From Streptomyces cinnamoneus (GTDB lineage Bacteria > Actinomycetota > Actinomycetes > Streptomycetales > Streptomycetaceae), in NCBI RefSeq assembly GCF_002939475.1, contig NZ_PKFQ01000001.1:496001-560000 (forward strand): a stretch of 64,000 nucleotides of DNA, written 5' to 3'. The notes beneath the pieces are model-generated. The model ran no database searches. It worked only from the letters and a program-made list of their open reading frames with translations, and was not told the DNA's origin. Position numbers and translations under genes: made by a program. Shown here one piece after another: positions 8,619 through 16,982 of the stretch. Positions within the stretch are counted from its first letter, which is position 1. Each line of letters opens with the position of its first letter.

Positions 8619-10862
8619 TCACTCCGCCGCCGCCAGCGCCTCCAGGGCCGGCGGAAGCGCGCCGGTGTGCACGACGCCCAGCCGCTGGGTGGCCCGGGTG
8701 AGCGCGACGTACAGGTCGCTCACGCCGAACTCCGCCGGTTCCGCCACGATCACCGTGTCGAACTCCAGGCCCTTGGCCTGCCGGGGGTCCAGCAGCACGA
8801 CGGGCTCCGTCAGGTCCGGCGAGGCGCCGTGGGAGGCGGTGGGCAGGGCCGCGGCCACCGCCGGATGACGGTCACGCGGGGCGATCACCGCGAGCCGGCC
8901 CTCGACGTGGTCCCGCCGGGCGGCGCGCACGGCGTCGGCGACGGCGCCCGGCAGGTCGCCGGTGTGCCGCGCCCACGGCCGTACGCCCGTGGAACGGATG
9001 GAGCGGGGCGGCGCGAAGGAGGGGTCCACGGAGCGGATCACCCGCGCGGCCACGTCCATGATCTCGGACGGGGTGCGGTAGTTGACGCCGAGCCTGATGT
9101 GCTCCCACCGCTCGCCGACGTACGGCGCGAGGATCGTCCGCCAGGAACCGCAGCCGCCGGGCTCCGCGGTCTGCGCCGGGTCCCCGACCAGCGTCAGGGA
9201 ACGGGTCGGGCAACGCCGCATGAGCAGCCGCCAGGTCATGGCCGACAGCTCCTGGGCCTCGTCCACGATGACGTGGCCGAAGGCCCACGTGCGGTCGGCC
9301 GCGGCGCGTTCGGCGGCGCTGCGGTGGTCGGCCTCCTCGTGCCGCTCCGCGAGCCGTTCGGCGTCGACCAGGTCGTGGGCGGCCAGCACCTCCGAATCCT
9401 CGTCGTCGCGGTCCTCGAACTCCTGGGTGCGGGAGCCGTAGGACAGGTCGAGCACGCCCTGCGCGTAGGCGATCCGCTCCTGCCGCTCGGCATCGGCCGC
9501 CGCGCGGGCCGCCGAGTCGTCCTCGCCGAGGAGTTCGGCGGCCTCGTCGAGCAGCGCGACGTCGGCGGGGGTCCACTCGCCGCCCTCGCGGCGGATCGCG
9601 TCCGCGTCGGCTTCCGGGAGGTGGACGGGGTCGGCGAGGAAGTCCGCGACCAGCTGCTGCGGCGTGAGCACGGGCCACAGCCCGTCGATGGCGGCGTGGA
9701 CGTCGGCGCTGGCCGCGACGCCCTTGCCGAGCTGGGCGATGTCGTCCGGGCCGAGGAAGTTCGGCCCGCCGTAGGGGTCCGCTCCGAGTCGGTCGGCCAG
9801 CTGGGCGGTGAGGGCGTCGATGACGTGGAAGGCGAAGTACGGACGGGCGAGGTTGTGCGGCAGCCGGGTCTCCCGTGCCCGGCGGCGGGCCTCGGCCACG
9901 AGGTCCGCGTCCAGCCGCAGCTCGCCGTCCTGGTGGGGGATCACGGTGCCGGGGCCGGGCAGGGTCTGTCGGTCGCGCACGTGGTGCGCGAGGGCGTCGG
10001 CCATCGAGGCGGCGCCCTTGACGCGGGCCGCCTCGGGGGTGTCGGCGCCGGTGGCGGTCACGCCGGGGAACAGCTCGCCCGGCGTGGCGAGCAGGACGCC
10101 GGTCTCGCCGAGTGAGGGCAGCACCTCGCCGATGTAGCCGAGGAACGCCGGGTTCGGGCCGACGATCAGCACGGCGCGGCGGGCCAGCTGCTCGCGGTGG
10201 GCGTAGAGCAGGTAGGCGGCGCGGTGCAGGGCGACCACGGTCTTCCCCGTGCCGGGACCGCCCTCGACGACCAGGACCCCGCGGTGCGGGGCGCGGATGA
10301 TCCGGTCCTGTTCGGCCTGGATGGTCTGCACGATGTCGTGCATGCGGCCGGTGCGCGCCGCGTCCAGGGCGGCGAGGAGGACGGCGTCGGCGTCGGTGCC
10401 CTCGTGCCCGGTGCGCTCCTCGTCGGTGAGGTCGAGGATCTCGTCGTGCAGGCCGGTGACCTCGCGTCCCCGGGTGGTGATGTGGCGCCTGCGGCGGAGG
10501 CCCATGGGGGTGTGCCCGGTGGCCAGGTAGAACGGGCGCGCCACCTCGGCGCGCCAGTCGACGACCAGCGGGGTGCGCTCCGCGTCGTCCCGGCGCATGC
10601 CTATGCGACCGATGTGGTGGTCGCGGCCGTCGCGGTGGACCAGCCTGCCGAAGCAGAGCCCGTTCTCCCCCGCGTTGAAGGCTGCCAGCAGCCCGGACCG
10701 CTCGGCCACCAGCACGTCGCGCTCCAGCCGTGCCTGGAGGGTGTTCCCGGCCGGCGCGAGGGCGTCCTTGAGCGCCGCCTCGGTCGCCGCACGCAGCTCG
10801 GCCAGACGCTCGTGAAGCAGATCGATGAAATCCTGCTCGTGACGCAATTCCGCGTTTGACAA
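8619..10862 (-). CDS. helD: HelD/HelR-type UvrD-like ATPase acting on RNA polymerase
   Basis: A 747-residue SF1-like ATPase with an N-terminal helical arm (about 1-60, antiparallel coiled coil), Walker A GGPGTGKT near residue 205, Walker B VIVDEAQE near 535 and a C-terminal VALTRATQ helicase motif VI. Family members dissociate stalled RNA polymerase from nucleic acid, and the actinobacterial HelR subgroup also displaces rifamycins. The probable TTG start (reads as MSNAEL) follows GGGAG by 5 nt. Upstream DNA is relatively AT-rich, with an imperfect dyad TATGG-N15-CCATA at 10883-10907. I cannot confirm a rifamycin-associated element there. Divergent from the rodlin-like gene. Confidence 0.85.
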   Translation of the reverse strand: MSNAELRHEQDFIDLLHERLAELRAATEAALKDALAPAGNTLQARLERDVLVAERSGLLAAFNAGENGLCFGRLVHRDGRDHHIGRIGMRRDDAERTPLVVDWRAEVARPFYLATGHTPMGLRRRRHITTRGREVTGLHDEILDLTDEERTGHEGTDADAVLLAALDAARTGRMHDIVQTIQAEQDRIIRAPHRGVLVVEGGPGTGKTVVALHRAAYLLYAHREQLARRAVLIVGPNPAFLGYIGEVLPSLGETGVLLATPGELFPGVTATGADTPEAARVKGAASMADALAHHVRDRQTLPGPGTVIPHQDGELRLDADLVAEARRRARETRLPHNLARPYFAFHVIDALTAQLADRLGADPYGGPNFLGPDDIAQLGKGVAASADVHAAIDGLWPVLTPQQLVADFLADPVHLPEADADAIRREGGEWTPADVALLDEAAELLGEDDSAARAAADAERQERIAYAQGVLDLSYGSRTQEFEDRDDEDSEVLAAHDLVDAERLAERHEEADHRSAAERAAADRTWAFGHVIVDEAQELSAMTWRLLMRRCPTRSLTLVGDPAQTAEPGGCGSWRTILAPYVGERWEHIRLGVNYRTPSEIMDVAARVIRSVDPSFAPPRSIRSTGVRPWARHTGDLPGAVADAVRAARRDHVEGRLAVIAPRDRHPAVAAALPTASHGASPDLTEPVVLLDPRQAKGLEFDTVIVAEPAEFGVSDLYVALTRATQRLGVVHTGALPPALEALAAAE

Positions 10863-11093
10863 TTCGACTCCCGCCCGGATATTATGGCCTCATAAAGCTT
10901 CCCCATACCCTGTGTTGCAGCGGGCATGGAAACCTTCAATATACGCAGGGAAATACCTCGTCCGCAATGCGGCCGGGGTGTTTTTGTATTTCCCGCCGGG
11001 CCGAACGGGTGAGCAATCGGAACCTCCCTTCCGCACCCGAGTTACTCAGATCGCTTCCCTCTCGGGAACGCCCAGCGATCGAAAGGCAGGGAC

Positions 11094-11501
11094 GTGTTCA
11101 AGAAGGTGCTCACGACGGTTGCCCTCACGGCCACGGCGGTCGGCGCCGCCGCCGTTCCCACCGCGGCCCTTGAGCGGGACGGACGGCACGTCGCCAACGG
11201 CAACGACTCGGTGACCGCGCACGGGAACACCGTGACCGGCGGCCACCGCAGCCCGCAGATGACCGCCGTCCAGGGGTCCTTGGACAAGCTGTGCGTCGGC
11301 GTCGGGAAGCTCGGCCTCCAGTCGTTGCTCCTGCTGATCAACATCGGCGTGCAGGACATTCCCGTCCTCACCTCGCAGCAACAGCAGCAGTGCACGGACA
11401 ACTCCACGATCGTCGACGGCGACGACCCGCTCTCGCACCTCCTCGACGAGATCCCGGTGGTCAGCGGCAACGGCTCCGGGAACCGCGACGGGGACCACTG
11501 A
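11094..11501 (+). CDS. rodlin-like secreted surface protein
   Basis: A 135-residue protein with a signal peptide (residues 1 to about 25, FKKVLTTVALTATAVG then an Ala-rich cleavage region). The mature part follows the rodlin pattern: VANGN...HGN, then SPQM..VQG.L.K.CVGV, a hydrophobic LLLLINIGVQDIPVL block and QQCTDNS near the centre, ending in SHLLDEIPVVSGNG. Rodlins assemble with chaplins into the rodlet layer of Streptomyces aerial hyphae and spores. The GTG start follows AAAGGCAGGG. Rodlin genes usually come as a divergent pair; here only one copy is present, facing helD. The poly-Gln run is unusual. A strong hairpin follows the gene. Confidence 0.8.
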   Translation: MFKKVLTTVALTATAVGAAAVPTAALERDGRHVANGNDSVTAHGNTVTGGHRSPQMTAVQGSLDKLCVGVGKLGLQSLLLLINIGVQDIPVLTSQQQQQCTDNSTIVDGDDPLSHLLDEIPVVSGNGSGNRDGDH

Positions 11502-11546
11502 CGCCTCGTACGTCACCGCGGCACGTCCCTTCCTTCCCACCCGGCC

Positions 11547-11594
11547 CGGCCGGCGAACCGCCCTCAGGGGCGTTCGCCGGCCGCGCGCCGTTTT
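11547..11594 (+). terminator. intrinsic terminator after rodlin-like gene
   Basis: Twelve-base perfect arms (CGGCCGGCGAAC at 11547-11558 and its complement at 11572-11583) with a GC-rich loop, followed by GTTTTC at 11588-11593. It lies 45 nt past the rodlin stop and isolates that gene from the DUF4232 gene. Confidence 0.75.
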
Positions 11595-11724
11595 CACGCC
11601 CCCGTCTCTCCAAAGTGGCCTGAAAAACAGGGCCTTCACTGTTTGAGGGGTGAAGCGGTGGTAAGGCGACGCGTGCGGCCCTGGAGCAGCCAGGGACCGC
11701 ATCGCAAGGAAGGAGCGTCCGATC

Positions 11725-12264
11725 ATGCGGACCACGGCTCGGAAGGCCGCAGGCGCCGGCGCGGCGATGGCGCTGGCCGCCGCCACCCTCGTCACGGGAG
11801 CCGGGGCGGCCTCGGCCGCGCCGGCCGAGGCCGCCGCCACCTGCGGCACGTCCGGCCTGCGCGCCTCACTGGCCGACAAGAGCCCCGGGGGCCAGTCGGG
11901 GATGTCCCACGAGGGCACCGTCCTGACCCTCACCAACACCTCGGACCACACGTGCGCCCTGCGCGGCTACCCGGGCCTGGGCCTGGAGGACGCCCGCCAC
12001 GGGCCGCTGGAGACCCACACCTCCTGGGGCAGCACCTACTTCATACCCGACCCCGGGAAGCAGACCCTCCGCCTGCGGCCGGGCGAGTCCGCCGAGGCCG
12101 GCCTGGCCTGGGCCCACGCCGACGCGCCGACGATGGTCCAGGCCCGCTACCTGGAGATCACCCCGCCCGCGTCCCGTGACCACCTGACCGTCCCGTTCGA
12201 CAAGACGGTCACCAACGGCGACCTGTCCGTCACGGCCTTCGCCCGCACGGTGGACGTGCCGTAG
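11725..12264 (+). CDS. DUF4232 secreted protein
   Basis: A 179-residue exported protein. Residues 1 to about 32 are a signal peptide with a twin-Arg-free basic start, Ala-rich core and ASAA cleavage site. The mature part fits DUF4232: an opening CGTSGLRASLADKSPGGQSG, beta-rich LTLTNTS..TCALRGYPGL and a final half of alternating strands. Two Cys residues in the first half could form a disulphide. AAGGAG lies 9 nt before the ATG. Function is unknown for the family; extracellular ligand or wall binding is a guess. It is monocistronic, with a terminator on either side. Confidence 0.85.
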   Translation: MRTTARKAAGAGAAMALAAATLVTGAGAASAAPAEAAATCGTSGLRASLADKSPGGQSGMSHEGTVLTLTNTSDHTCALRGYPGLGLEDARHGPLETHTSWGSTYFIPDPGKQTLRLRPGESAEAGLAWAHADAPTMVQARYLEITPPASRDHLTVPFDKTVTNGDLSVTAFARTVDVP

Positions 12265-12283
12265 ACGGTCGCGGACGGCCAAC

Positions 12284-12310
12284 GGCCGGGCGGGCTCCCG
12301 CCGCCCGGCC
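12284..12310. terminator. bidirectional terminator between convergent genes
   Basis: Perfect 10-bp inverted repeat (GGCCGGGCGG at 12284-12293, complement at 12301-12310) with a 7-nt loop, placed 20 nt after the DUF4232 stop and 22 nt after the stop of the convergent gene. It has no U-tract, as is common in Streptomyces. Confidence 0.6.
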
Positions 12311-12331
12311 ACCGGACCGTCCGCGCGTCCC

Positions 12332-13192
12332 TCAGCGCGCGACCGTCGCCTCCCGGCGGTGGTGGCGGCTGATGTTCTTCTCCAGCAGCGCCAGGCACTC
12401 GGCGACGCCCACGCCGGAGGGCGTGACCTCGGGCAGGCGGCCGTCGTCCTCCTTCAGCCGCCTCAGGGCCGTGTCCATCGCGGTCTGGGCGGCGAAGAGG
12501 CACGGCGTGCTGTAGATGGCCACGTCCACGCCCAGGTCGCTGAGTTCGGGCAGGCTCAGGCGGGGCGACTTGCCCCCGGCGATCTGGTTGAACAGCAGCG
12601 GCTTGTCGCCGATGACATCGCGCACCTTGCGGATCCACTCCACGCTGCGCACGCCGTCGACCAGCACCACGTCGGCGTCGGTCGCCGCCAGGGCCTTGGC
12701 GCGGCGCAGGATCTCGGACTCCTCGGTGGCGTCCGTACGAGCCACCACGACGAGGTCGCGGCGGGCGGCGAGGACGAGGTTCAGCTTCTCCAGGTACTCC
12801 TCCAGCGGCAGGATCTGCTTGCCGTTGACGTGCCCGCAGCGGCGGGGGCGCTTCTGGTCCTCGAGGATCACGCCCGAGGCGCCGATCGCCTCCAGGTGCT
12901 GGACGGTGTGGCAGGCGGTCTCGGGGTCGACGTATCCGTCGTCGATGTCGACGAGGAGGTGCTGCTCCGGGAAGGCCAGCCGCAGCCGCTGGACGAAGGC
13001 GACGATGTCCGGCCAGGCGATGAACCCGATGTCCGGCAGCCCGTAATGGGACGCGGCGAAGCCGAATCCGGAGATGAACATGCCGTCGTAGTGCTGGGCC
13101 GAGACGGACGCGGAGAACATGTCGAAGACACCGATGAGAGGTGTGGTGCCCTCTGCCGCTACCGCGGCACGTAGCCGATCCGGGTGGTTCAC
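12332..13192 (-). CDS. isocitrate lyase/PEP-mutase superfamily enzyme
   Basis: A 286-residue TIM-barrel protein of the PEP-mutase/isocitrate-lyase superfamily, which makes or breaks C-C or C-P bonds of oxaloacetate-like substrates with Mg. VDIDDGYVD supplies the metal-binding acidic cluster, and EDQKRPRRCGHVNGK is the mobile active-site loop, related to the KKCGH motif of lyases. VVARTDA follows. The GTG start (reads as MNHPDRLRAAVA) sits 5 nt after GGAGGG; upstream in-frame starts lack a ribosome site. Sequence alone does not separate a methylisocitrate lyase, oxaloacetase or phosphonate enzyme. No phosphonate genes are nearby. Confidence 0.8.
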   Translation of the reverse strand: MNHPDRLRAAVAAEGTTPLIGVFDMFSASVSAQHYDGMFISGFGFAASHYGLPDIGFIAWPDIVAFVQRLRLAFPEQHLLVDIDDGYVDPETACHTVQHLEAIGASGVILEDQKRPRRCGHVNGKQILPLEEYLEKLNLVLAARRDLVVVARTDATEESEILRRAKALAATDADVVLVDGVRSVEWIRKVRDVIGDKPLLFNQIAGGKSPRLSLPELSDLGVDVAIYSTPCLFAAQTAMDTALRRLKEDDGRLPEVTPSGVGVAECLALLEKNISRHHRREATVAR

Positions 13193-13204
13193 GGTACCCT
13201 CCGA

Positions 13205-13340
13205 GAACTGGTTTGCGCCGGCGCGTGATGGTGACCGCTGCCCGCTACAGCTCGCGGTCACTTGGCCGGCGTCACGGTTTGGTAGAAGGAAGCCCGGGGG
13301 TCGTCGCGCGGTCAGGCGCGACGTGCCCCCGGGTTCTTTT
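13205..13340 (+). ncRNA. candidate structured small RNA ending in an intrinsic terminator
   Basis: Between divergent genes there is a nested hairpin: outer stem CGCCGGC 13216-13222 with 13265-13271, inner perfect 8-bp stem GTGACCGC 13231-13238 with 13254-13261. A strong intrinsic terminator oriented on the plus strand follows directly. No plus-strand coding gene lies upstream for this terminator to serve. The same nested stem, read on the minus strand, would form in the 5' leader of the PEP-mutase-like gene. I match it to no named RNA family. The 5' end is a guess. Confidence 0.35.
13293..13340 (+). terminator. intrinsic terminator, plus strand
   Basis: Two stacked 8-bp helices, CCCGGGGG 13293-13300 with 13326-13333 and CGTCGCGC 13302-13309 with 13316-13323, are separated by a T/TG internal loop. 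A 6-nt apical loop and the U-rich tail TTCTTTT at 13334-13340 complete one of the best intrinsic terminators in the window. Confidence 0.75.
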
Positions 13341-13632
13341 GCGTGTCCGGTCTGCCTGACGTACCGGCAGTCCGTGCACGTGTAGGGGGAATCGGTCGTA
13401 CAGGTGTGGGCCGTGCGGGGTCGCTGGCCCTGACTACCCCGCCCCGGGGGCGCGTACGCGTGGTGGTGATGCCGGCCGGCTGCGAACGGACGTTAGTCAA
13501 GGTTTGGTCATGGAGCAATATTCCGAAGGCAAAACCGACCCGGTTCCGATGCTTTCGCGCCGGTCGTGACGCCCCGTCGGCGCCCTGCCGCAGGAGGCCG
13601 GTCCCAGGCCACGGGGCTGCCCGCACGCGCGA
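13341..13632. other. intergenic stretch without recognisable gene
   Basis: Open frames on both strands here have no ribosome site or family resemblance. A less GC-rich patch near 13490-13550 (TAGTCA, 17 nt, AATATT) could be a plus-strand promoter, but no gene follows it. Confidence 0.4.
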
Positions 13633-13662
13633 GCGGCTCCCGGCACCATGACCGAGAGCCGC
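13633..13662 (-). terminator. hairpin after the VTC-domain gene
   Basis: Stem GCGGCTC (13633-13639) pairs with GAGCCGC (13656-13662) and is extended by CGG/CCG. It begins 18 nt beyond the stop codon of the minus-strand VTC gene. There is no clear U-tract. Confidence 0.45.
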
Positions 13663-13680
13663 GGCGAAACCGACCGCCCC

Positions 13681-14505
13681 TCAACGGCCGTGGGCCCCGA
13701 ACGCCCGGCGGGCCGCGCGGTGCCAGCGGTTGGCGGGCAGGGCGGGGTGCAGCGCGGCCAGGGCGGCGCAGTACTTGGTGAAGACGGCCGGCCGGACGCC
13801 GTAGGCGTGCAGCAGGCGGTCGGCCTCGGTGAGGTGACCCGTCGTCTTCGTCTCGACGAGCACGAGGTCCCCGGCGCAGTGCACGCTCGGGCCGGCGCGC
13901 AGGTCCTCACAGGTCAGCCCGGCGTCGCAGGTGATGCGCGCGCCGTCGGCCACGAGGGTGGCGCGGAGGTAGTCGGTGCTGAGGGAGGGGTGCAGCGCGG
14001 CGGGCGGTTCGATGCCGTAGGCGTGTCGCAGGGTCTCGGCGAGGAACGCCTGGTGGCAGGGGTCGAGCGGGGTGCCGGGGCCCGTGAGGGGGCGGCGGTG
14101 CTTGACCGTCTCGCCGCGGCGGCCCTTGAGCTTGATCTCGAACTGCCGCTCGCCCGAGTCCTCGTAGAGCCGCTCACGGATCTTGAAGCGGAGGCGGCGG
14201 CCCTGGCGGTGGTCGTGGAAGGAGCGCAGCCCCGGGGTGTCGTAGTAGACCGAGTGGTAGCGGAAAGTGCGGCGGCCGTCGATGGTGAGGGCCCGGAACG
14301 GGCCGCCGGGCCGGCCCGGGTCGGTGAGCCGGCCGGCGAGCCGGAGGAAGACGTCGGCCGGTACCAGGTAGCTGTGGTCGAAGCGGGCGAGGAGTGCGGC
14401 CCGCTGGTTGACCTCGTCCAGCGAGACGGGGGCGGCGGCGCGCACCGCCTCGCCGAGGGCCGTCGCGGCCGGGGCGGCGAGCGGCGCGGGGACCTCGGTG
14501 GTCAC
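13681..14505 (-). CDS. VTC-domain polyphosphate polymerase-like protein
   Basis: A 274-residue cytosolic protein with the VTC/CYTH-tunnel fold. In yeast Vtc4 this domain polymerises polyphosphate from ATP. Visible family features are YLVPADVF near the start, YDTPGLRSFHDH, the basic strand RRLRFKIRER, FEIKLKGRRGETVKHR, and the metal-binding LVETKTTG towards the C-terminus. These give the alternating Lys/Arg and Glu tunnel lining. The GTG start overlaps the stop of the DUF4956 gene (GTGA), so the pair is coupled. The bacterial VTC plus DUF4956 pairing recurs in many genomes, suggesting a membrane-linked phosphate polymer system, but direct activity is not established for this type. Confidence 0.8.
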   Translation of the reverse strand: MTTEVPAPLAAPAATALGEAVRAAAPVSLDEVNQRAALLARFDHSYLVPADVFLRLAGRLTDPGRPGGPFRALTIDGRRTFRYHSVYYDTPGLRSFHDHRQGRRLRFKIRERLYEDSGERQFEIKLKGRRGETVKHRRPLTGPGTPLDPCHQAFLAETLRHAYGIEPPAALHPSLSTDYLRATLVADGARITCDAGLTCEDLRAGPSVHCAGDLVLVETKTTGHLTEADRLLHAYGVRPAVFTKYCAALAALHPALPANRWHRAARRAFGAHGR

Positions 14506-15137
14506 ACGGACTCCCAGGCGGGCGCGGTGCGCTGGACGGGCTCCGCGTTCGCGGTCCCGTACCCGGGCGCGGTGCCCGGCTCGGGCTCGCGGTAGCGCAC
14601 GTCGACGACCGTCAGGTCGCGGACGTAGTCGATTTCCATGACCGTCCAGCGCAGGGGCTCGCCCAGCCGCCGGGCGAGGTCGGCGCGGAGGGCGGCGGGG
14701 TCGCCGTGGACGGTGTCGAGGGTGACGACGGTGCGGCGGACCCGGGCCAGCAGCCGGGGGTGGTCGGCCGTGTAGACCACGAGGAGCAGGACTCCGCTCA
14801 GGGCCGCGGCGAGACCGATGGGCAGGTGCGGCAGGCCGCACAGGAGGCCGAGGACGAGGGTGACGAAGTAGTAGGCGACCTCCTCGTGCTGGACGGCGTC
14901 GGAGCGGAGCCTGATGATGGACAGCACGCCGAAGAGCCCGAAGCCGAGCGCCGCGCCACCGTTGCCGTTCATCTCGGCGAGGGCCGCGACGACGGTGAAG
15001 AGGGCGACGTTGAGGGCCAGATAGGCCGGTACGAGATCGCGGCGACGGTGCCGGGGGTAGTAGATCGCGAAGGTCAGCAGGCTGATGGCGGCCAGATCGA
15101 GACCCAGGTGGGCGACAAGGTGGCGTAGCGAGTCCAT
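14502..15137 (-). CDS. DUF4956 membrane protein paired with VTC protein
   Basis: A 211-residue protein with about four N-terminal membrane segments (residues about 10-140: HLGLDLAAISLLTFAIYY, YLALNVALFTVVAAL, the Gly-rich GGAALGFGLFGVLSIIRLRS, YYFVTLVLGLLCGL, then ALSGVLLLVVY) and a cytosolic C-terminal domain. The RLRS...HEEVAYYF segment is typical of DUF4956. The ATG at 15137 (MDSLRHL) was chosen because translation from there begins just before the first membrane helix; a GTG at 15227 would add 30 unlikely residues. It is probably the membrane partner of the VTC protein with which it overlaps. Confidence 0.8.
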   Translation of the reverse strand: MDSLRHLVAHLGLDLAAISLLTFAIYYPRHRRRDLVPAYLALNVALFTVVAALAEMNGNGGAALGFGLFGVLSIIRLRSDAVQHEEVAYYFVTLVLGLLCGLPHLPIGLAAALSGVLLLVVYTADHPRLLARVRRTVVTLDTVHGDPAALRADLARRLGEPLRWTVMEIDYVRDLTVVDVRYREPEPGTAPGYGTANAEPVQRTAPAWESV

Positions 15138-15353
15138 GGCTCCGCTCTCGGACGTCGGGAAGGGGGACGGCCGGGAGGCGACGGCGGGCTCCCGGCCGTG
15201 GAAAACGCTGAGTGAATATGAACCCACTTCCCGGTGAACCGCGCGGTTCTTTACGGGAACCGGACGGCAAGTGTCCGGAACGCCACCCGTCCTGTCCCGT
15301 TCGATGCTCTTGCCCCGGCGGACGCCCGCTCACGCCACCGCTCCGACGACTCG

Positions 15354-16730
15354 TCAGGCCTGCCCGGCGCGGTCCACGGCGCGCAGTGTGGCCCGCAGCG
15401 GCGTCGCCGGCTGGAGCAGCAGACCGGGGGCCGGGCCGACCTCGCACCGGTCGACGTGCACCTCGAAGCGCTGTGCCAGCGTGGCGAGCACCAGGACCGC
15501 CTCGACCAGGGCGAACCGGGCGCCCAGGCAGGTGCGCTGGCCCCCGCCGAAGGGGAACCAGGCGTGGTCGGGCACCGCGTCCGGCGCGTCGGCGCCCCAG
15601 CGTTCGGGGCGGAAGACCGCCGGGTCGGGGAACCAGCGGGGGTCGCGGTGCGTGGCCCACTGGCTGCACCACACGATGGTCCCCGCCGGCATCGGCTGGC
15701 CGCCCAGCGTGGCGCCCTCGCAGGCCACGGAGGGGATGAGCCAGGCGGGCGGGTAGACGCGCAGGGCCTCCTTGACGACCTGCTGGGTCCACACGAGCTG
15801 CTCGTAGTCATCGATGCCGGGGGGCCGTCCGCCGAGCACGCGGTCCAGTTCCTCGGTGAGCCTGGCGCGCGCGGGCGGGGACTCCGACAGCAGGTACCAC
15901 GCCCAGGTCAGGGCGGTGGACGTGGTCTCGTGCCCGGCCGCCCACAGGGTCACGGCCTCGTCCCGGACCTCCTTGGGCGTCAGCGGGCGGCCTTCGTCGT
16001 CGCGGGCCGCGAGCAGCCTGCCGAGCAGGTCGTCCCGCTCGCCGCCCGTGTCCCCGGCGGCCAGCCGGTCGCCGATCAGCCGCCCGACCTCGGCGTCGAC
16101 CGTGGCGAGGGCGGCGAGCAGCCGCCGCCGCGAGGGCGTGCGGATCCAGCCGGGCAGGAAGAGGCTGACGCCGTGGAGTTCGGCGCCGACCTCGCGCTCG
16201 GCCACGGCCATCGCGTCACCGAGCACGTGCCTGCGCTCACCCAGGTCGTTGCCGAACAGGGTGCGGAGCACGACCCGCTGGGTGAGCAGGGCCATCTCCC
16301 GGAAGACCTCGACGCGCCCGCCGTCCCGCCAGCCGTCGGCGACCGCGCGGGCGCAGTCGACCATGGTCTCGGCGTACCCGCGCACCTGGCGCGGGCGGAC
16401 GGTCGGCTGGACCAGCGCCCGCTTGCGGCGCCACGCCGCTCCCTTGCTGAGGATGACACTGTCGCCGGTCACCTGCCGGAACGCCCAGCCGATGTCCAGG
16501 ATCTCATAGGTCCGCTCGACGCCTCCGAGCATCTCGGCGATGTGCTCGGGATGGAAGATGAAGACGCTCGGCCGGGGGCCCAGGGACCAGCGGACCGCGT
16601 CCCCGTAGCCGTCGCGCAGCCGGACGAGGAAGCCGAGGGGGTCCCTGCCGAACGCGGGGAGGTTGCCGAGCAGCGGCAGACCGCGCGGGCCCGGCACGAG
16701 ACGCAGCGGAACGGCGGACGTCCTGGTCAT
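15354..16730 (-). CDS. cytochrome P450
   Basis: A 458-residue heme-thiolate monooxygenase with all signature motifs: proline-rich PGPRGLPLLGN near the N-terminus, I-helix AAGHETTS (about 263), EALR of the ExxR motif (about 320), and the heme loop FPFGGGQRTCLG with the ligand Cys near 399. The sequence style (PGP start, HETT, PERW) is nearer to the CYP4/CYP102-like clan than to typical soluble Streptomyces CYP105/107 enzymes. CGGAGG lies 9 nt before the ATG. No ferredoxin or reductase is adjacent, so electrons must come from elsewhere. The substrate is unknown; fatty-acid or terpenoid chemistry is possible. Confidence 0.9.
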   Translation of the reverse strand: MTRTSAVPLRLVPGPRGLPLLGNLPAFGRDPLGFLVRLRDGYGDAVRWSLGPRPSVFIFHPEHIAEMLGGVERTYEILDIGWAFRQVTGDSVILSKGAAWRRKRALVQPTVRPRQVRGYAETMVDCARAVADGWRDGGRVEVFREMALLTQRVVLRTLFGNDLGERRHVLGDAMAVAEREVGAELHGVSLFLPGWIRTPSRRRLLAALATVDAEVGRLIGDRLAAGDTGGERDDLLGRLLAARDDEGRPLTPKEVRDEAVTLWAAGHETTSTALTWAWYLLSESPPARARLTEELDRVLGGRPPGIDDYEQLVWTQQVVKEALRVYPPAWLIPSVACEGATLGGQPMPAGTIVWCSQWATHRDPRWFPDPAVFRPERWGADAPDAVPDHAWFPFGGGQRTCLGARFALVEAVLVLATLAQRFEVHVDRCEVGPAPGLLLQPATPLRATLRAVDRAGQA

Positions 16731-16982
16731 GGGGCGAAGCCTCCGGGGGTGAACGGGGCCGGTGCGAGCGGTGAGCCGAAGGTCATCCCCGATGCCTGCC
16801 CGGCTGGAGGTGGCCTGAAAAGGCGGTACACGGGTGATGTGCCGGGCGGGCGGGCCCGACGGAGGGGAGCGGCGACACACGCGTATCCGGTGTCTCGCCT
16901 TGCTCTTGAGCACTCGCTCGATGTGACTAATGTTCAGTTGGCGTCCGCCCGAAGCCGGCTTGGAGCGGGGCGGTCGCGTGGC

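Noticed and set aside
8592..10115. Long plus-strand frame opposite helD
   Set aside because: Shadow of the helicase; no family feature.
10883..10907. Dyad upstream of helD as a rifamycin-associated element
   Set aside because: Only five bases of each arm pair and I cannot match it to the element with confidence, so it is mentioned only as a dyad.
13119..13385. 88-codon plus-strand frame over the structured RNA
   Set aside because: It begins antisense to the PEP-mutase-like gene and runs through the terminator, with no ribosome site; RNA structure explains the region better.
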